Shown: positions 52,390 through 61,661, counted from the stretch's first letter. The stretch is DNA of 64,000 nucleotides from Ornithinibacillus bavariensis (GCF_050433565.1 NZ_JBNPWZ010000007.1:107260-171259); one strand, 5' to 3'. Program-made: numbers and translations. The notes: generated by a model from the sequence alone, not told the origin.

Positions 52390-53730
52390 ATGAAAATTAA
52401 AATTTTATTGTTAATTGTCGTATGCATTGTCATAATTTCTTTTTATTTTATATATCAAAACAGATCCATTGATGAAAGAACAGATGATACCTATATTTAC
52501 GTTTCACCAGATGGAAGTGATCAAAATGACGGTACCATTTCTAGTCCATTTCGCACATTGAAGCAGGCTGCTCTAAAAGCGACAGCTGGTACTACCGTTT
52601 TCGTTCGAGAGGGGACATACTATGAGTCCCTTTATGTAGAACATAGTGGGACAAAATCTAAACCTATTAACTTCAAAAACTATCAGGATGAGAAAGTGAT
52701 AATTAGTGGAAAACATCTAAAAGAACCTAAGGAAGATACCGCCCTTATTGAAATTCATAATAAGGATTACATTACCATCCAAGGGTTTACAGTCGAAGAG
52801 CTTACCACATCACATGAAGATGCTACTGTAATGGGGATTAACGTTTCTGGTACAAGCAGCCATATAATCTTGAAGCAAAACCATGTCCACAGCATTGCAA
52901 CACATGCCGATGACGGCAATGCGCACGGCATTGCTGTCTATGGCACAGGTAAAATGGAAGATATTCAAGTACTGGATAATACGGTTGAGAATTTGACACT
53001 CGGTGCTAGCGAGGCACTTGTTTTAAATGGAAATATTAATGGGTTCCTCATTGCTAATAATATTGTTCGGCAAAATAACAATATCGGTATTGATTTAATA
53101 GGCTACGAAGGAACAGCTAGCGATAATGACTTCGTAAGAAATGGAATTGTAGAAAATAACGAGGTCTATAATAATTCTTCCTATGGAAATCCTGCCTATG
53201 GAGATGAATACACAGCTGGAGGCATTTATGTAGATGGTGGAAGTAACATTACCATCCGTCAAAATAAGGTCTACGGTAATGATATCGGTATTGAGGCTAC
53301 ATCGGAGCATTATGGTAAAAATGCTAGTGAAATCCATATTACGGACAACGAAGTGTACGACAACGCGTTCACCGGCATATCTATTGGAGGCTATGACGAA
53401 AAACGTGGGGGTACCATCGGCTCTATTATCTCCGAAAATATCATTTATGGAAACGACACAAAGGGACTTGAAGGTGGACAGCTGCTTCTCCAATATTATG
53501 TAACAGATAATCGAATTGAAAAAAACAAAGTATCAGCCAGTAGCTCCCAGATATTTTTAGTAAATATCCATGAGAAAAACAGCGGAAATACACTATCCCA
53601 TAACACCTATTTGAATGAAACTGGAGAAGAGGGATTATGGATTTGGAAAGATGAAGAATTTAATAGTTTTTCTTCCTACCAGAGAAGTACGAATAATGAC
53701 TTGGATTCTAAGTATATAAATGATAAATGA
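52390..53730 (+). CDS. Right-handed parallel beta-helix protein with N-terminal membrane anchor
   Basis: A 446-aa extracytoplasmic protein. Residues 3-22 form a hydrophobic anchor or signal (KIKILLLIVVCIVIISFYF), then a DUF1565-like start YIYVSPDGSDQNDGTISSPFRTLKQAA, and coil after coil of a beta-helix with repeated short N-rich turns such as ILKQNHVHSI, IQVLDNTVENL, IRQNKVYGNDIG, IHITDNEVYDNAFTGISIGG. This is the architecture of polysaccharide lyases and surface carbohydrate-binding proteins. GAGGAG precedes ATG 52390. No catalytic residue can be fixed by eye. Terminator follows; no operon partner. Confidence 0.82.
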   Translation: MKIKILLLIVVCIVIISFYFIYQNRSIDERTDDTYIYVSPDGSDQNDGTISSPFRTLKQAALKATAGTTVFVREGTYYESLYVEHSGTKSKPINFKNYQDEKVIISGKHLKEPKEDTALIEIHNKDYITIQGFTVEELTTSHEDATVMGINVSGTSSHIILKQNHVHSIATHADDGNAHGIAVYGTGKMEDIQVLDNTVENLTLGASEALVLNGNINGFLIANNIVRQNNNIGIDLIGYEGTASDNDFVRNGIVENNEVYNNSSYGNPAYGDEYTAGGIYVDGGSNITIRQNKVYGNDIGIEATSEHYGKNASEIHITDNEVYDNAFTGISIGGYDEKRGGTIGSIISENIIYGNDTKGLEGGQLLLQYYVTDNRIEKNKVSASSSQIFLVNIHEKNSGNTLSHNTYLNETGEEGLWIWKDEEFNSFSSYQRSTNNDLDSKYINDK

Positions 53731-53746
53731 CCACTATCGGTAAATT

Positions 53747-53788
53747 ACGAATAGCCATCACATATTCCTTCTTGTGATGGCTATTCGT
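53747..53788. terminator. Terminator after the beta-helix gene
   Basis: A 16-bp stem, ACGAATAGCCATCACA (53747-53762) with TGTGATGGCTATTCGT (53773-53788), loop 10 nt. It also faces the end of the convergent GH1 operon. Confidence 0.88.
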
Positions 53789-53897
53789 TTGGTTGATTAC
53801 TAGAGCTGCTTACGTAGTGTGCTACTATTTTTGATAAATCATCTGTAGCTTCTCATCCTTAAGCACCCTAAAATAATATCAAGCAGCACGAATGGAA

Positions 53898-55334
53898 TTA
53901 TAGGTTATTTCCATTCGTCTCTATAACTCCCTTATACCAATAATAGCTTTTCTTCTTAATACGACGAAGATCATGCTCTCCCTCTTCATGTTGATTTACA
54001 TAGACAAAGCCATAGCGTTTTTGGAAGCCATTTAACCAGCTAAGCAGGTCCGTAAACGACCATGTACAATAGCCCATGATATCAACGCCATCACTGATAG
54101 CCTCTTGGATTGCTTTTAAATGTACTTGAAGGTAATTAATTCGATAATCATCATGAACAATATCTCCTTCTTCAAGCTTATCATATTCACCTAAGCCATT
54201 TTCACTAATTAAAATTGGTAAACTGTATCGATTCGTAATTCGACGAACAGCAATTCGAAGTCCTGTCGGGTCGATATTCCAATCCCAATTGGTTCTTTCC
54301 AGATGATCATTTTTGATCGTTTTATAGAGACCCGGTACACCTGTATCTTCGGTTGTCCCTTTCTTTCCTGACGTATTCATCTTCCCTTCAGACACACCGT
54401 CCAACGGGTTTTTTTCAAAGGTTGTTGTTTGGTAATAGTTCAATCCCATAAAATCTGGTTTACCTTCTTTTAATAATGTGAAGTCTCCACTTTCAATGGT
54501 TGGAGCAACGCCTTTTCTTTCTAAGTAATCCCAGGCTACCTGAGGGTATGTTCCCCATGCATAGATATCCATCCACCAATGAGCATTAACCTCTTCCGCA
54601 TTTTCCGCGGATAGGACGTCCTCAGGCTTAGGGGATGCTGGATAGGCTGGAGAGTATGCAAAGCTCGGGCCAATTTTCCCATCTGGTACATAGTTACGAA
54701 ATGCTTGAATTGCACTTGCATTTGCAAGATTCGCATGATGATTAACTTGATAGAAAAGCTTCTCATCCTTTATTCCTGGAGGATGAAGGGCTGTTCTATA
54801 CCCGAAGCTCGTGAAAATATTTTGTTCATTCAAGCTTACCCAATACTTAACACGATCACCAAAATGCTTGTATAAAGTAACCGCATAATTGGTAAAGTCT
54901 TGAATAATCTCGCGGGACTCCCAGCCACCGTATTCATCCTGAAGTGCCTGTGGTAAATCCCAATGATAGATGGTTAAAATCGGTTCAATCTTGTGCTTAA
55001 TCAGTTCATCAATTAAATCACTATAAAATTGGATGCCTTTTTCATTTACTTCTCCTTTACCCTTCGGAAAAATACGAGACCATGCAACAGAAAATCGATA
55101 AGCCTTCAAGCCCATCTCTGCCATCAGACGAACATCCTCTTGATAACGATGATAATGGTCTACTGCGATATCACCAGTCGTACCTTTAAAGGTTTTGCCA
55201 GGAATTCGAACAAATTGGTCCCAATTGGAGGGTCCTTTCCCATCTTCATCCCATGCACCTTCTACTTGATAGGCTGCAGAAGCAGATCCCCACAGGAATT
55301 CACTAGGAAAAGGTTTTAATTTTTTGTGTATCAT
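53898..55334 (-). CDS. Family 1 glycoside hydrolase (probable 6-phospho-beta-glucosidase)
   Basis: A 478-aa GH1 enzyme. The acid/base is Glu170 in YWVSLNEQN, the nucleophile Glu379 in LPILISENGLGEYD. The NEQN variant and the late K-x-Y pair (Lys439, Tyr441 in QKRYGFVYV) are usual in phospho-beta-glycosidases, where the loop holds the 6-phosphate. The operon imports sugar with an ABC transporter rather than a PTS, so phosphorylation would have to come from the upstream ROK kinase, which resembles beta-glucoside kinase. A plain beta-glucosidase is the alternative. It is the last gene of the operon, 58 nt after the kinase gene. Confidence 0.88.
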   Translation of the reverse strand: MIHKKLKPFPSEFLWGSASAAYQVEGAWDEDGKGPSNWDQFVRIPGKTFKGTTGDIAVDHYHRYQEDVRLMAEMGLKAYRFSVAWSRIFPKGKGEVNEKGIQFYSDLIDELIKHKIEPILTIYHWDLPQALQDEYGGWESREIIQDFTNYAVTLYKHFGDRVKYWVSLNEQNIFTSFGYRTALHPPGIKDEKLFYQVNHHANLANASAIQAFRNYVPDGKIGPSFAYSPAYPASPKPEDVLSAENAEEVNAHWWMDIYAWGTYPQVAWDYLERKGVAPTIESGDFTLLKEGKPDFMGLNYYQTTTFEKNPLDGVSEGKMNTSGKKGTTEDTGVPGLYKTIKNDHLERTNWDWNIDPTGLRIAVRRITNRYSLPILISENGLGEYDKLEEGDIVHDDYRINYLQVHLKAIQEAISDGVDIMGYCTWSFTDLLSWLNGFQKRYGFVYVNQHEEGEHDLRRIKKKSYYWYKGVIETNGNNL

Positions 55335-55392
55335 ATTTTTCTCTCCTATTTATCGATTTTACTCCTTCTTACCATCAGCTCGATGGTTCCTA

Positions 55393-56307
55393 TTATCTGG
55401 TAGACAGAGAATCGTGTTTTCTTTGTAAAAAATGATATAACGCTCCAATTAAATTGGAGTCATTTCCAAATTGGCACGGATACACTTGAATGTCTACGCA
55501 ATCCTCATTCGGTTTCATAACCTTTAGCTTCTCATTAATCTGGTCAATCAGTCCTTCACGTCTACTAATTGCACCACCGATTAATATTTTTTCTGGATCA
55601 ATAATGTACTGCAAATTATATATTCCAACTGCTAGACGTTTTATGAATTTCGCAATCTCATCCTGTACTTCTAGGTCACCCTCATCCGCCATTTCAAATA
55701 CGGTTATTCCATTTAGTGTATAAGGGTCCATATTCTTGCGCTTGGCAACCTGCATCACTAATCCCCAAGTAGCAGCAAGCGAGCTCCATGTCTCTCCGAT
55801 TGGCTGCTCGAAATAATCTTCGAGGATCATATAACCGAATTCGCCACCAAATAGATTACTACCGTGACGAACCTTTTTATTTAAAATGAGCGCTCCACCG
55901 ATTCCAGTACCAATTACAATACATATATAATCTTGATGCTCTTTAGCTGCGCCAATCCAGCCTTCTGCTAATCCTGCACAGTTTGCATCATTTTCAAGTT
56001 CAACCGTAAGCCCTGTTCGTTCTTGAATCAGTTTCTTCATATTAGGGCCATGGATATAGGGAAGAGCGGTTACTCCTTTAATATATCCAGATTCCACATC
56101 AACCGCTCCAGGCATACTTAGGGCGATGCCACTTAGTACATGACTTTTTTGAAATTTCTTCACTACGAAATCAATCGCATTTACAAAAGAGTCGATGCCA
56201 TCTATCGGTGTTGGAATAGAGGATTTTTCTATAAAGTGGCCTGCTTTATTCATAAGAGCATATTTTATTGCGGATCCACCAACATCAAAAACTGCATAAT
56301 AGGTCAC
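55393..56307 (-). CDS. ROK family sugar kinase without the zinc cysteines (BglK-like)
   Basis: A 304-aa kinase of the ROK family: ATP-binding VFDVGGSAIKYALM, GIALSMPGAVDVESG, the catalytic ELENDANCAGLAEGW, and VIGTGIGGALILNKKV. The normal CxCGxxGC zinc motif after GGEFGYM is absent; instead it reads ILEDYFEQPIGETWSSLAA. Zinc-less ROK kinases include BglK, which phosphorylates cellobiose and other beta-glucosides. GTG 56307 lies 8 nt after GGAGG; earlier in-frame codons overlap that site. Set between a LacI regulator and a GH1 enzyme, the likely substrate is an imported beta-glucoside. Confidence 0.85.
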   Translation of the reverse strand: MTYYAVFDVGGSAIKYALMNKAGHFIEKSSIPTPIDGIDSFVNAIDFVVKKFQKSHVLSGIALSMPGAVDVESGYIKGVTALPYIHGPNMKKLIQERTGLTVELENDANCAGLAEGWIGAAKEHQDYICIVIGTGIGGALILNKKVRHGSNLFGGEFGYMILEDYFEQPIGETWSSLAATWGLVMQVAKRKNMDPYTLNGITVFEMADEGDLEVQDEIAKFIKRLAVGIYNLQYIIDPEKILIGGAISRREGLIDQINEKLKVMKPNEDCVDIQVYPCQFGNDSNLIGALYHFLQRKHDSLSTR

Positions 56308-56390
56308 CAAAAAACCTCCTAACACCATACCAATCTAGTTGTTATTTTTCAAAAAGGGAAAGCAGGAATCGATAGAATTTTACCAGAAGG

Positions 56391-57404
56391 TTAGTTCGTA
56401 CCGCAGGACTCTCTGACAACTAGCTCTGATTCCGTAAACACAGGCTTTAGCTTTGATTTTCCCTCGATGAGATCATTTAGCATATAAGCAGATAGTTTAC
56501 CAATTCTCTCCTTATCCTGTTTCACTGTCGTCAGCTTCGGGTCACTATACCGGCAAGCAGCTATATCGTCACAGCCAATAATGCGAATATCCTTGGGAAC
56601 CTGTAAGCCCTCTTCCTTAATAGCCCTTAGCGCACCTAAGGCCATTAAGTCTGATGCAGCAAAAATAGCCTCCGGATAATCCCTTAGCTTTAGCATTTTC
56701 TTCATGGCGATATAGCCACTTTCCTCCTGGAAATCACCGTATTCTAACCATTCTTCTCTTATTTCAAGTCCAAACTGATTCATCGCATCCTTGAATCCCT
56801 TCAATCTGTAATTAGAGATAACAGACTCACGCATCCCACCGATATAGCCGATTTTTCGAAGGGAATTCAAATAAAAATGCTCGACCACTTTTCTTGATAA
56901 ACTCACATTATCCGTCATAACATAGCTTGCTCTCGGGCCCATTAGCTCAATATCAATGCCAATACAAGGGAAACCACTTTCCGCAAGCTCAAATGTAGCA
57001 TCCTCTACTTCCTCACCAGCAATAATCAAACAGCCGTCCACGTTGAAATGCTTACACCTAGCCAAATAACTCCCTTTATCCTGCAAAAAGTATTCATTGG
57101 AAAACATTAAGATATCATAACCTAATAACCCAATATTTTTCTTAAAGGTTGTAATAACCTCATTGAAGTATGGATGTGTCATATCAACATTAATCTTTCC
57201 CGCATATATAAGACCAATGAGATTCGACTTTTTCGTTGCCAGTGATCGAGCTGAGAAATTAGGTGCATAGCCCATTTCATTAATTACAGTCATGACCTTA
57301 TTCTTTGTTTTCTCACTGATTCCCCCATAATTATTAATCACCTTTGAAACGGTCCCTTGTGAAACACCTGCCATCTTTGCAATGTCTTTTATCGTTAAAT
57401 TCAT
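56391..57404 (-). CDS. LacI family transcriptional regulator
   Basis: A 337-aa repressor: N-terminal helix-turn-helix and hinge (residues 1-60; TIKDIAKMAGVSQGTVSKVINNYGGISEKT), then a periplasmic-binding-type sugar domain with GIDIELMGPRASYVMTDN and the C-terminal IRIIGCDDIAACRYSDPKLTTVKQD. It is encoded inside the ABC/GH1 sugar operon between the permeases and the kinase. The promoter upstream of the binding-protein gene has two GAAACCGNTTTC palindromes typical of LacI operators, so it is the expected local repressor. Confidence 0.92.
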   Translation of the reverse strand: MNLTIKDIAKMAGVSQGTVSKVINNYGGISEKTKNKVMTVINEMGYAPNFSARSLATKKSNLIGLIYAGKINVDMTHPYFNEVITTFKKNIGLLGYDILMFSNEYFLQDKGSYLARCKHFNVDGCLIIAGEEVEDATFELAESGFPCIGIDIELMGPRASYVMTDNVSLSRKVVEHFYLNSLRKIGYIGGMRESVISNYRLKGFKDAMNQFGLEIREEWLEYGDFQEESGYIAMKKMLKLRDYPEAIFAASDLMALGALRAIKEEGLQVPKDIRIIGCDDIAACRYSDPKLTTVKQDKERIGKLSAYMLNDLIEGKSKLKPVFTESELVVRESCGTN

Positions 57405-57496
57405 CTTGTTACCCCTTTTATTCTGTCAAAATATCTTTCCTATTGCTAGATTACTAAGAGTTATAGAATGAAACAATAGTTAGACAGGAAAATTCA

Positions 57497-58345
57497 TTAT
57501 TTAACAGACCCTTCCGTTATACTCGAAATAAACAATCGATTAAATAATAGGAAGATAATTAATAACGGAACCGTTGCCCAGAATACACCTGATAAAATCA
57601 TGCCAAAGTCAACATGCTGTGTATTGCTTAGCTGTGCTAGTGCTACCTGAATCGTATACATTTCTGGATCTCTTAAAACGGTAAACTGCCACAGGAATTC
57701 TCCCCAAACTGCTGTGAAGACAATGATTCCAAGCGTGGCAAATGCCGGTAGGATAATTGGTAAGACAATTCTCCAGTAGATTCGGAAGTTCGAGCACCCA
57801 TCTAATTTCGAAGCCTCTATTAATTCATCTGGTACTGCTCCCGAGATGTATTGTCGCATCAGGAATATCCCTAATGGATTTAAAAAGAATAAAATCATTA
57901 CTCCTGGTAGGGTATCCAGAAGTCCTGCCTTCGAGATTAAAAAGTACTGCGGAATTAACCCTAGCTGTGGCGGGATAATCATCGTTACTAATATGGCAAT
58001 AAACAATATGTTCTTACCCGGGAATTTAAATTTCGCAAACGCAAAGCCAGCTAACGAACTGATAAATAGAACCACAATCGTAACGACAGCACATAGAATA
58101 AATGAATTCCACATGCCACCAAAGAAATCAATTTGACTTAATACTTTTTTAAAGTTTTCAATAAGCATATTTCCTGGTGTAAGTGTCGGTGGAATTGAGT
58201 TATATGCGGCACTTGGCCGTGTCGCCATTACAAACATCCAATAAAAAGGAAAAAGAGAAAGAATAGATGCAATGAGTAAAAATACGTAAACAGAGATTCT
58301 ACCTACGGAGAGCTTTTTTCGATTTTTTCTCGCCTGTTTACTCAT
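57497..58345 (-). CDS. ABC sugar transporter permease (MalG/LacG type)
   Basis: A 282-aa inner-membrane permease of the carbohydrate CUT1 family with six membrane segments. The EAA loop contacting the ATPase is DELIEASKLDGCSNFRIYWRIVLP; the N-terminal FPFYWMFVMATRPSA is usual for MalG-like proteins. Its start overlaps the other permease by 4 nt. No ATP-binding subunit is in the operon; CUT1 systems of bacilli often share one MsmX-type ATPase encoded elsewhere. Confidence 0.92.
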   Translation of the reverse strand: MSKQARKNRKKLSVGRISVYVFLLIASILSLFPFYWMFVMATRPSAAYNSIPPTLTPGNMLIENFKKVLSQIDFFGGMWNSFILCAVVTIVVLFISSLAGFAFAKFKFPGKNILFIAILVTMIIPPQLGLIPQYFLISKAGLLDTLPGVMILFFLNPLGIFLMRQYISGAVPDELIEASKLDGCSNFRIYWRIVLPIILPAFATLGIIVFTAVWGEFLWQFTVLRDPEMYTIQVALAQLSNTQHVDFGMILSGVFWATVPLLIIFLLFNRLFISSITEGSVK

Positions 58346-59295
58346 TTCATGACACCTCGCTTTTTCCTTCCAATGCCTTGCGTCAATCTTAGATTAATCA
58401 CGGCAAATATCGTAATGATAACTAATAGAATAATCGCAGTTGCAGATGCTGTTCCAAATGATTGTAATCGAAAGGCATCACGGTACAGATACATAACAAT
58501 TGTCATTGCCTCATCCCTTGTAAATGCATCCGCTCCTAAGAATACAGTCGGCTCAGAGAACAGCTGCATCGCACCAACCGTTGATGTGAACACGGTCAGA
58601 ATGATAAATGGCTTCATCATTGGAATCGTAATATACCACAGCTGCTGAAATCTATTCGCACCATCAACCGTCGCTGCTTCATATAAATCATTAGGAATAC
58701 TTTGAATTCCTGCCAAATAAATAATCGTATTGTAGCCCACCCATCGCCAGAATACCATGAGAGAAATGGCGATTTTCGTTCCCCATTCAGACGCAGCCCA
58801 AGCGATTGGATCAAGCCCAAAGAAATGGGTTAATACATAATTAGCAAGTGAAGACTCATGATTACTGAATAACACACTAAATATAAGGGCAACAGCAACC
58901 ATGGAAGTTAAATAAGGCATAAATATCGTGACACGAAAGAATCCTTTCAATTTAAGAAAAGCCATATTTAGTAGGTATGCTAGAATAAGTCCGACAATTA
59001 ATTGTGGCGCAGTGCCCATAATTCCCATCACAATGGTGTTGTAAACCGATTTCCAGAATAAGGGGTCCGTTAACACCATTTCAAAATTAGCTAATCCATT
59101 AAATGTCATCGGGCTTAACCCATTCCATTTCTGGAAAGCGAGGTAAATACTAAAAAGTGCAGGATACAGACCGATTAGTGCAAAAATGATGAAGAAAGGG
59201 GCTATATATAAATAGCCTGAAATCATATCTTTCTTTTGTTCAGACCGGTATTTTTTTCTTTTTAAGATAGGTTCTTCCTTACCGATAGACTTCAT
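58342..59295 (-). CDS. ABC sugar transporter permease (MalF/LacF type)
   Basis: A 317-aa permease with six membrane segments after a short basic N-terminus. Key parts: YLYIAPFFIIFALIGLYPALFSIYLAFQKWNG and the EAA loop DLYEAATVDGANRFQQLWYITIPMM. AGAGG is 7 nt before ATG 59295; the ATG two codons earlier is too close. The reading frame continues to 59355 without a good start. It forms the membrane pore with the following permease and receives sugar from the binding protein encoded upstream. Confidence 0.92.
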   Translation of the reverse strand: MKSIGKEEPILKRKKYRSEQKKDMISGYLYIAPFFIIFALIGLYPALFSIYLAFQKWNGLSPMTFNGLANFEMVLTDPLFWKSVYNTIVMGIMGTAPQLIVGLILAYLLNMAFLKLKGFFRVTIFMPYLTSMVAVALIFSVLFSNHESSLANYVLTHFFGLDPIAWAASEWGTKIAISLMVFWRWVGYNTIIYLAGIQSIPNDLYEAATVDGANRFQQLWYITIPMMKPFIILTVFTSTVGAMQLFSEPTVFLGADAFTRDEAMTIVMYLYRDAFRLQSFGTASATAIILLVIITIFAVINLRLTQGIGRKKRGVMK

Positions 59296-59388
59296 GTTCA
59301 TGCCTCTTTTCCATTTCAAGGTTGTATGGTGCCCGTATGCAAATTCAAGCTGCAATCACCATTCACCAAAAGAGCTTTTGTACAGATA

Positions 59389-59433
59389 GCCGGCCTATCC
59401 TTTTCATGTGTAGAATGGTATGTTTAGGCCGGC
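59389..59433. promoter_or_regulatory. GC-rich intercistronic hairpin between binding protein and permease genes
   Basis: GCCGGCCTA (59389-59397) and TAGGCCGGC (59425-59433) form a 9-bp stem unusually GC-rich for this region, with a 27-nt loop and no T run. Such hairpins after binding-protein genes stabilise the upstream mRNA or reduce read-through, giving more binding protein than permease. Confidence 0.6.
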
Positions 59434-59469
59434 CACAGTAAATTTTAACTATTTTACTAGATTAGTAGA

Positions 59470-60762
59470 TTAGCGTTTCATTAGATCTTCTGCACGTTTC
59501 ACAGCTGCTTCCCATTCTTTCTCTGGATCGGCACCTTCATTTTGTACATTTTTCAATGCATTCAATATCTCATTATGAACTGGGAAGTACTTTTCGCCTT
59601 TATATGGGATACCTGCAATATCTTGTGTCGCTTGTGCGAATACTGGTGCTGTTGCTTGACCACCGAAGAAATCATCGGCATTTGTCTTGAACTCATCTTG
59701 ATCATATACCGATTGAGCTGAAGGGAATAATCCATGGCTTTGGAAGGACTTCAGCTGATTTTCCGGTGATACAAGCCATTCAACAAAGTCGTATGCTGCT
59801 TGGGCATTCTTTGTTTCACTTGGCACAGCAATATAGGAACCGCCCCAGTTCGCAGCAAAGTCTGTTGGTAATGTCGCTACTCTCCATTTACCAACTGCAT
59901 CAGGCGCGTTTCCTTCCATCCAACCTTTTAACCAGCCAGCACCTAGCTCTGCAGCAAATTCTCCCTTATTAACCGCATTTGCCCACTCAGGACTCCACAT
60001 TTCATATTTACCGACTATTCCTAGATCATTCAGGCGAACAGCGTAGTCATAGGCTTTCTTTACTTCACTGTCCTCACCAAGATTTAATTCATTGTCTGGT
60101 GTTAAATAAGCTGTTTCAGCAGCATCTAAATAGGCTCTGAATGCCATTTCGATACTATCAACAAAGGGCATTCCCGTTTTTTCCTTCACTTTTAATCCTG
60201 CTTCTTCAAATGCTTTCGGTGAATTAATTAGTTCCGCCACCTCTTCAGGCTCCGTTGGAAGCCCTGCTTGCTCAAACAAGTCAACTCTGTAGTACAAAGC
60301 TTTCGGTCCGATATCTGTTGGTAGCCCGAATAAGAAGCCCCCATCATTGTTTTCTCCACTTTTCCATTTCCAGTCTAAATATTGGTCCTGTATATCCTTT
60401 GCACCAAGATCATATAAGTTGTTGAATCTATCTTGTGCTACTTTGAAACGATCAAACTGGTCAATTTCCAGCATTGCGATATCAGGTGCACCGCTTCCAG
60501 CAGACAATGCAGTAAACAATGCATCATGATGGTCGGCTGTTTCAGATGTTTTCACTTTAATTTTTATGTTTGGGTTTTTCTTCTCGTATTCTTTTACAAG
60601 CTCTTCATATCCAGTTGCACCAAATGTCCAAAAATTCAAGGTGATTTCTTCTTTATCACCACTTCCACCCTTACCACTAGCATCTTTATCACTACATGCT
60701 GCTAATGAAAGTGCAAATAATACGGATAAACTTAGAACGAACCATCGTTTCATACTTTTCAC
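59470..60762 (-). CDS. ABC transporter sugar-binding lipoprotein
   Basis: A 430-aa extracellular solute-binding protein (family 1). The signal peptide ends in the lipobox ALSLAAC, followed by a Gly/Ser linker, then LNFWTFGATGYEELVKEYEKKNPNIKIKV, typical of CUT1 binding proteins, and WGGSYIAVPSETKNAQAAYDFVEWLVSPE in the second lobe. AGGGGG lies 9 nt before GTG 60762; an internal ATG at 60753 is less well placed. It heads the operon, followed by permeases, LacI, ROK kinase and GH1, so the ligand is most likely a beta-glucoside or cello-oligosaccharide. Confidence 0.93.
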   Translation of the reverse strand: MKSMKRWFVLSLSVLFALSLAACSDKDASGKGGSGDKEEITLNFWTFGATGYEELVKEYEKKNPNIKIKVKTSETADHHDALFTALSAGSGAPDIAMLEIDQFDRFKVAQDRFNNLYDLGAKDIQDQYLDWKWKSGENNDGGFLFGLPTDIGPKALYYRVDLFEQAGLPTEPEEVAELINSPKAFEEAGLKVKEKTGMPFVDSIEMAFRAYLDAAETAYLTPDNELNLGEDSEVKKAYDYAVRLNDLGIVGKYEMWSPEWANAVNKGEFAAELGAGWLKGWMEGNAPDAVGKWRVATLPTDFAANWGGSYIAVPSETKNAQAAYDFVEWLVSPENQLKSFQSHGLFPSAQSVYDQDEFKTNADDFFGGQATAPVFAQATQDIAGIPYKGEKYFPVHNEILNALKNVQNEGADPEKEWEAAVKRAEDLMKR

Positions 60763-60870
60763 ATCGATAACCCCCTATAATAAAAAATATTGGTCTTCCT
60801 ATATAAGCTACTTACTTGTCTCATTCTAGTGATGAGCACCTCCCTACCTAATTTAAGGTTTTGTTTCATG

Positions 60871-60882
60871 GAAACCGGTTTC
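60871..60882. promoter_or_regulatory. LacI-type operator in the sugar operon leader
   Basis: GAAACCGGTTTC is a perfect 12-bp palindrome, about 40 nt downstream of the predicted transcription start and 109 nt before the binding-protein gene. Confidence 0.7.
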
Positions 60883-60905
60883 TATTAAACTCAAAAAAAT
60901 AATTA

Positions 60906-60919
60906 GGTAACCGCTTACA
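60906..60919. promoter_or_regulatory. CcpA (cre) type site over the sugar operon start of transcription
   Basis: On the minus strand TGTAAGCGGTTACC matches the cre consensus TGWAANCGNTNWCA in all but the last position. It begins 5 nt after the -10 hexamer, so bound CcpA would block initiation. Confidence 0.7.
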
Positions 60920-60923
60920 AAAT

Positions 60924-60952
60924 ATTATATGTTCAAAATATACAAAAATCAA
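60924..60952 (-). promoter_or_regulatory. Sigma-A promoter of the sugar operon
   Basis: TTGATT (60952-60947), a 17-nt spacer and a perfect TATAAT (60929-60924) read on the minus strand. It is 160 nt before the binding-protein start. Confidence 0.8.
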
Positions 60953-61088
60953 TCTATTTTTTAGGTATTTTTTTGAAAATATTTAATACTTTTTAGGGAG
61001 TTCGCTTATTAATATACTAAATTATTACAATAATAATGCAAAAAGAGAGTTTTTGTGAGTAGAATAATTTCAATTTGTCTAATCCTAT

Positions 61089-61102
61089 CGAAACCGTTTT
61101 CG
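61089..61102. promoter_or_regulatory. Distal LacI/cre-like palindrome
   Basis: CGAAACCGTTTTCG (61089-61102), core GAAACCGTTTTC, nearly matches the proximal operator at 60871-60882. The two lie about 218 bp apart, on either side of the promoter, which would suit DNA looping by a LacI tetramer, or separate action of CcpA. Confidence 0.5.
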
Positions 61103-61236
61103 TTAATCAGAAAGGGCAGAGATTAAGATGGTTATCTAATCCAAACTTTACGAATATGATAGCATCTATCCTACATCCCAATACTTCGTTAATCTTCAGA
61201 AAAGGATTAGAATACAAACGGTTGGGGACAAAATTA

Positions 61237-61268
61237 AAATGAGTCCGGTAAAATACCGAACTCATTTT
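61237..61268 (-). terminator. Terminator after the LSm-like small protein gene
   Basis: The stem AAAATGAGT-CGGTA/TACCG-ACTCATTTT (one mismatch) surrounds a 3-nt loop and on the minus strand runs into TTTTAATTTTG. It lies 75 nt after the stop at 61344. The region 60953-61236 otherwise holds only the operator at 61089. Confidence 0.65.
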
Positions 61269-61343
61269 CAGCAGCTACCTGACAAGTAACCCCGCCTAAT
61301 GTCTTAGGGGTCAATTCACCTACAGGCTTTTTTGTACCAAGCT

Positions 61344-61661
61344 TTAAATAAAGAATGGGAAAAATGGTCCGAATCTTCTTATCCCAAAGAAAGGAAACCC
61401 AAATAACCCAAATGGTCCTAGGAAGGGGAATAACCTACTTTCGTTACTTTCATCCATCGTGTGTGGCGTTTGAGAATGCCCCGCTCTCGGCATAATGAGG
61501 TACATTTTCTCCCTGTCAAAGCTATGAAGTATTCCCTGGTAAACAGAACCATCATTTAGTTCAACCTGAATAAACTGGTACAAATGTTTTCTGCATTTGC
61601 TGTGATGTTCATTCAAATCCCTTTCAGTAAATGCATCATTTTGATTACTATACGGTTGCAT
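61344..61661 (-). CDS. Small protein with LSm-like core and Phe/Pro-rich tail, probably spore surface
   Basis: A 105-aa protein. The middle (about 30-65) reads FIQVELNDGSVYQGILHSFDREKMYLIMP, a pattern like LSm/Hfq-type or YmaF-like beta-barrels, and the C-terminus is a hydrophobic Phe/Gly/Pro-rich tail (FGLFGFPFFGIRRFGPFFPFF). Such combinations occur in small Bacillus proteins found in spore coats. GAGGAGG precedes ATG 61661. The neighbouring minus-strand gene is also coat-like. Function is not known. Confidence 0.6.
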   Translation of the reverse strand: MQPYSNQNDAFTERDLNEHHSKCRKHLYQFIQVELNDGSVYQGILHSFDREKMYLIMPRAGHSQTPHTMDESNESRLFPFLGPFGLFGFPFFGIRRFGPFFPFFI

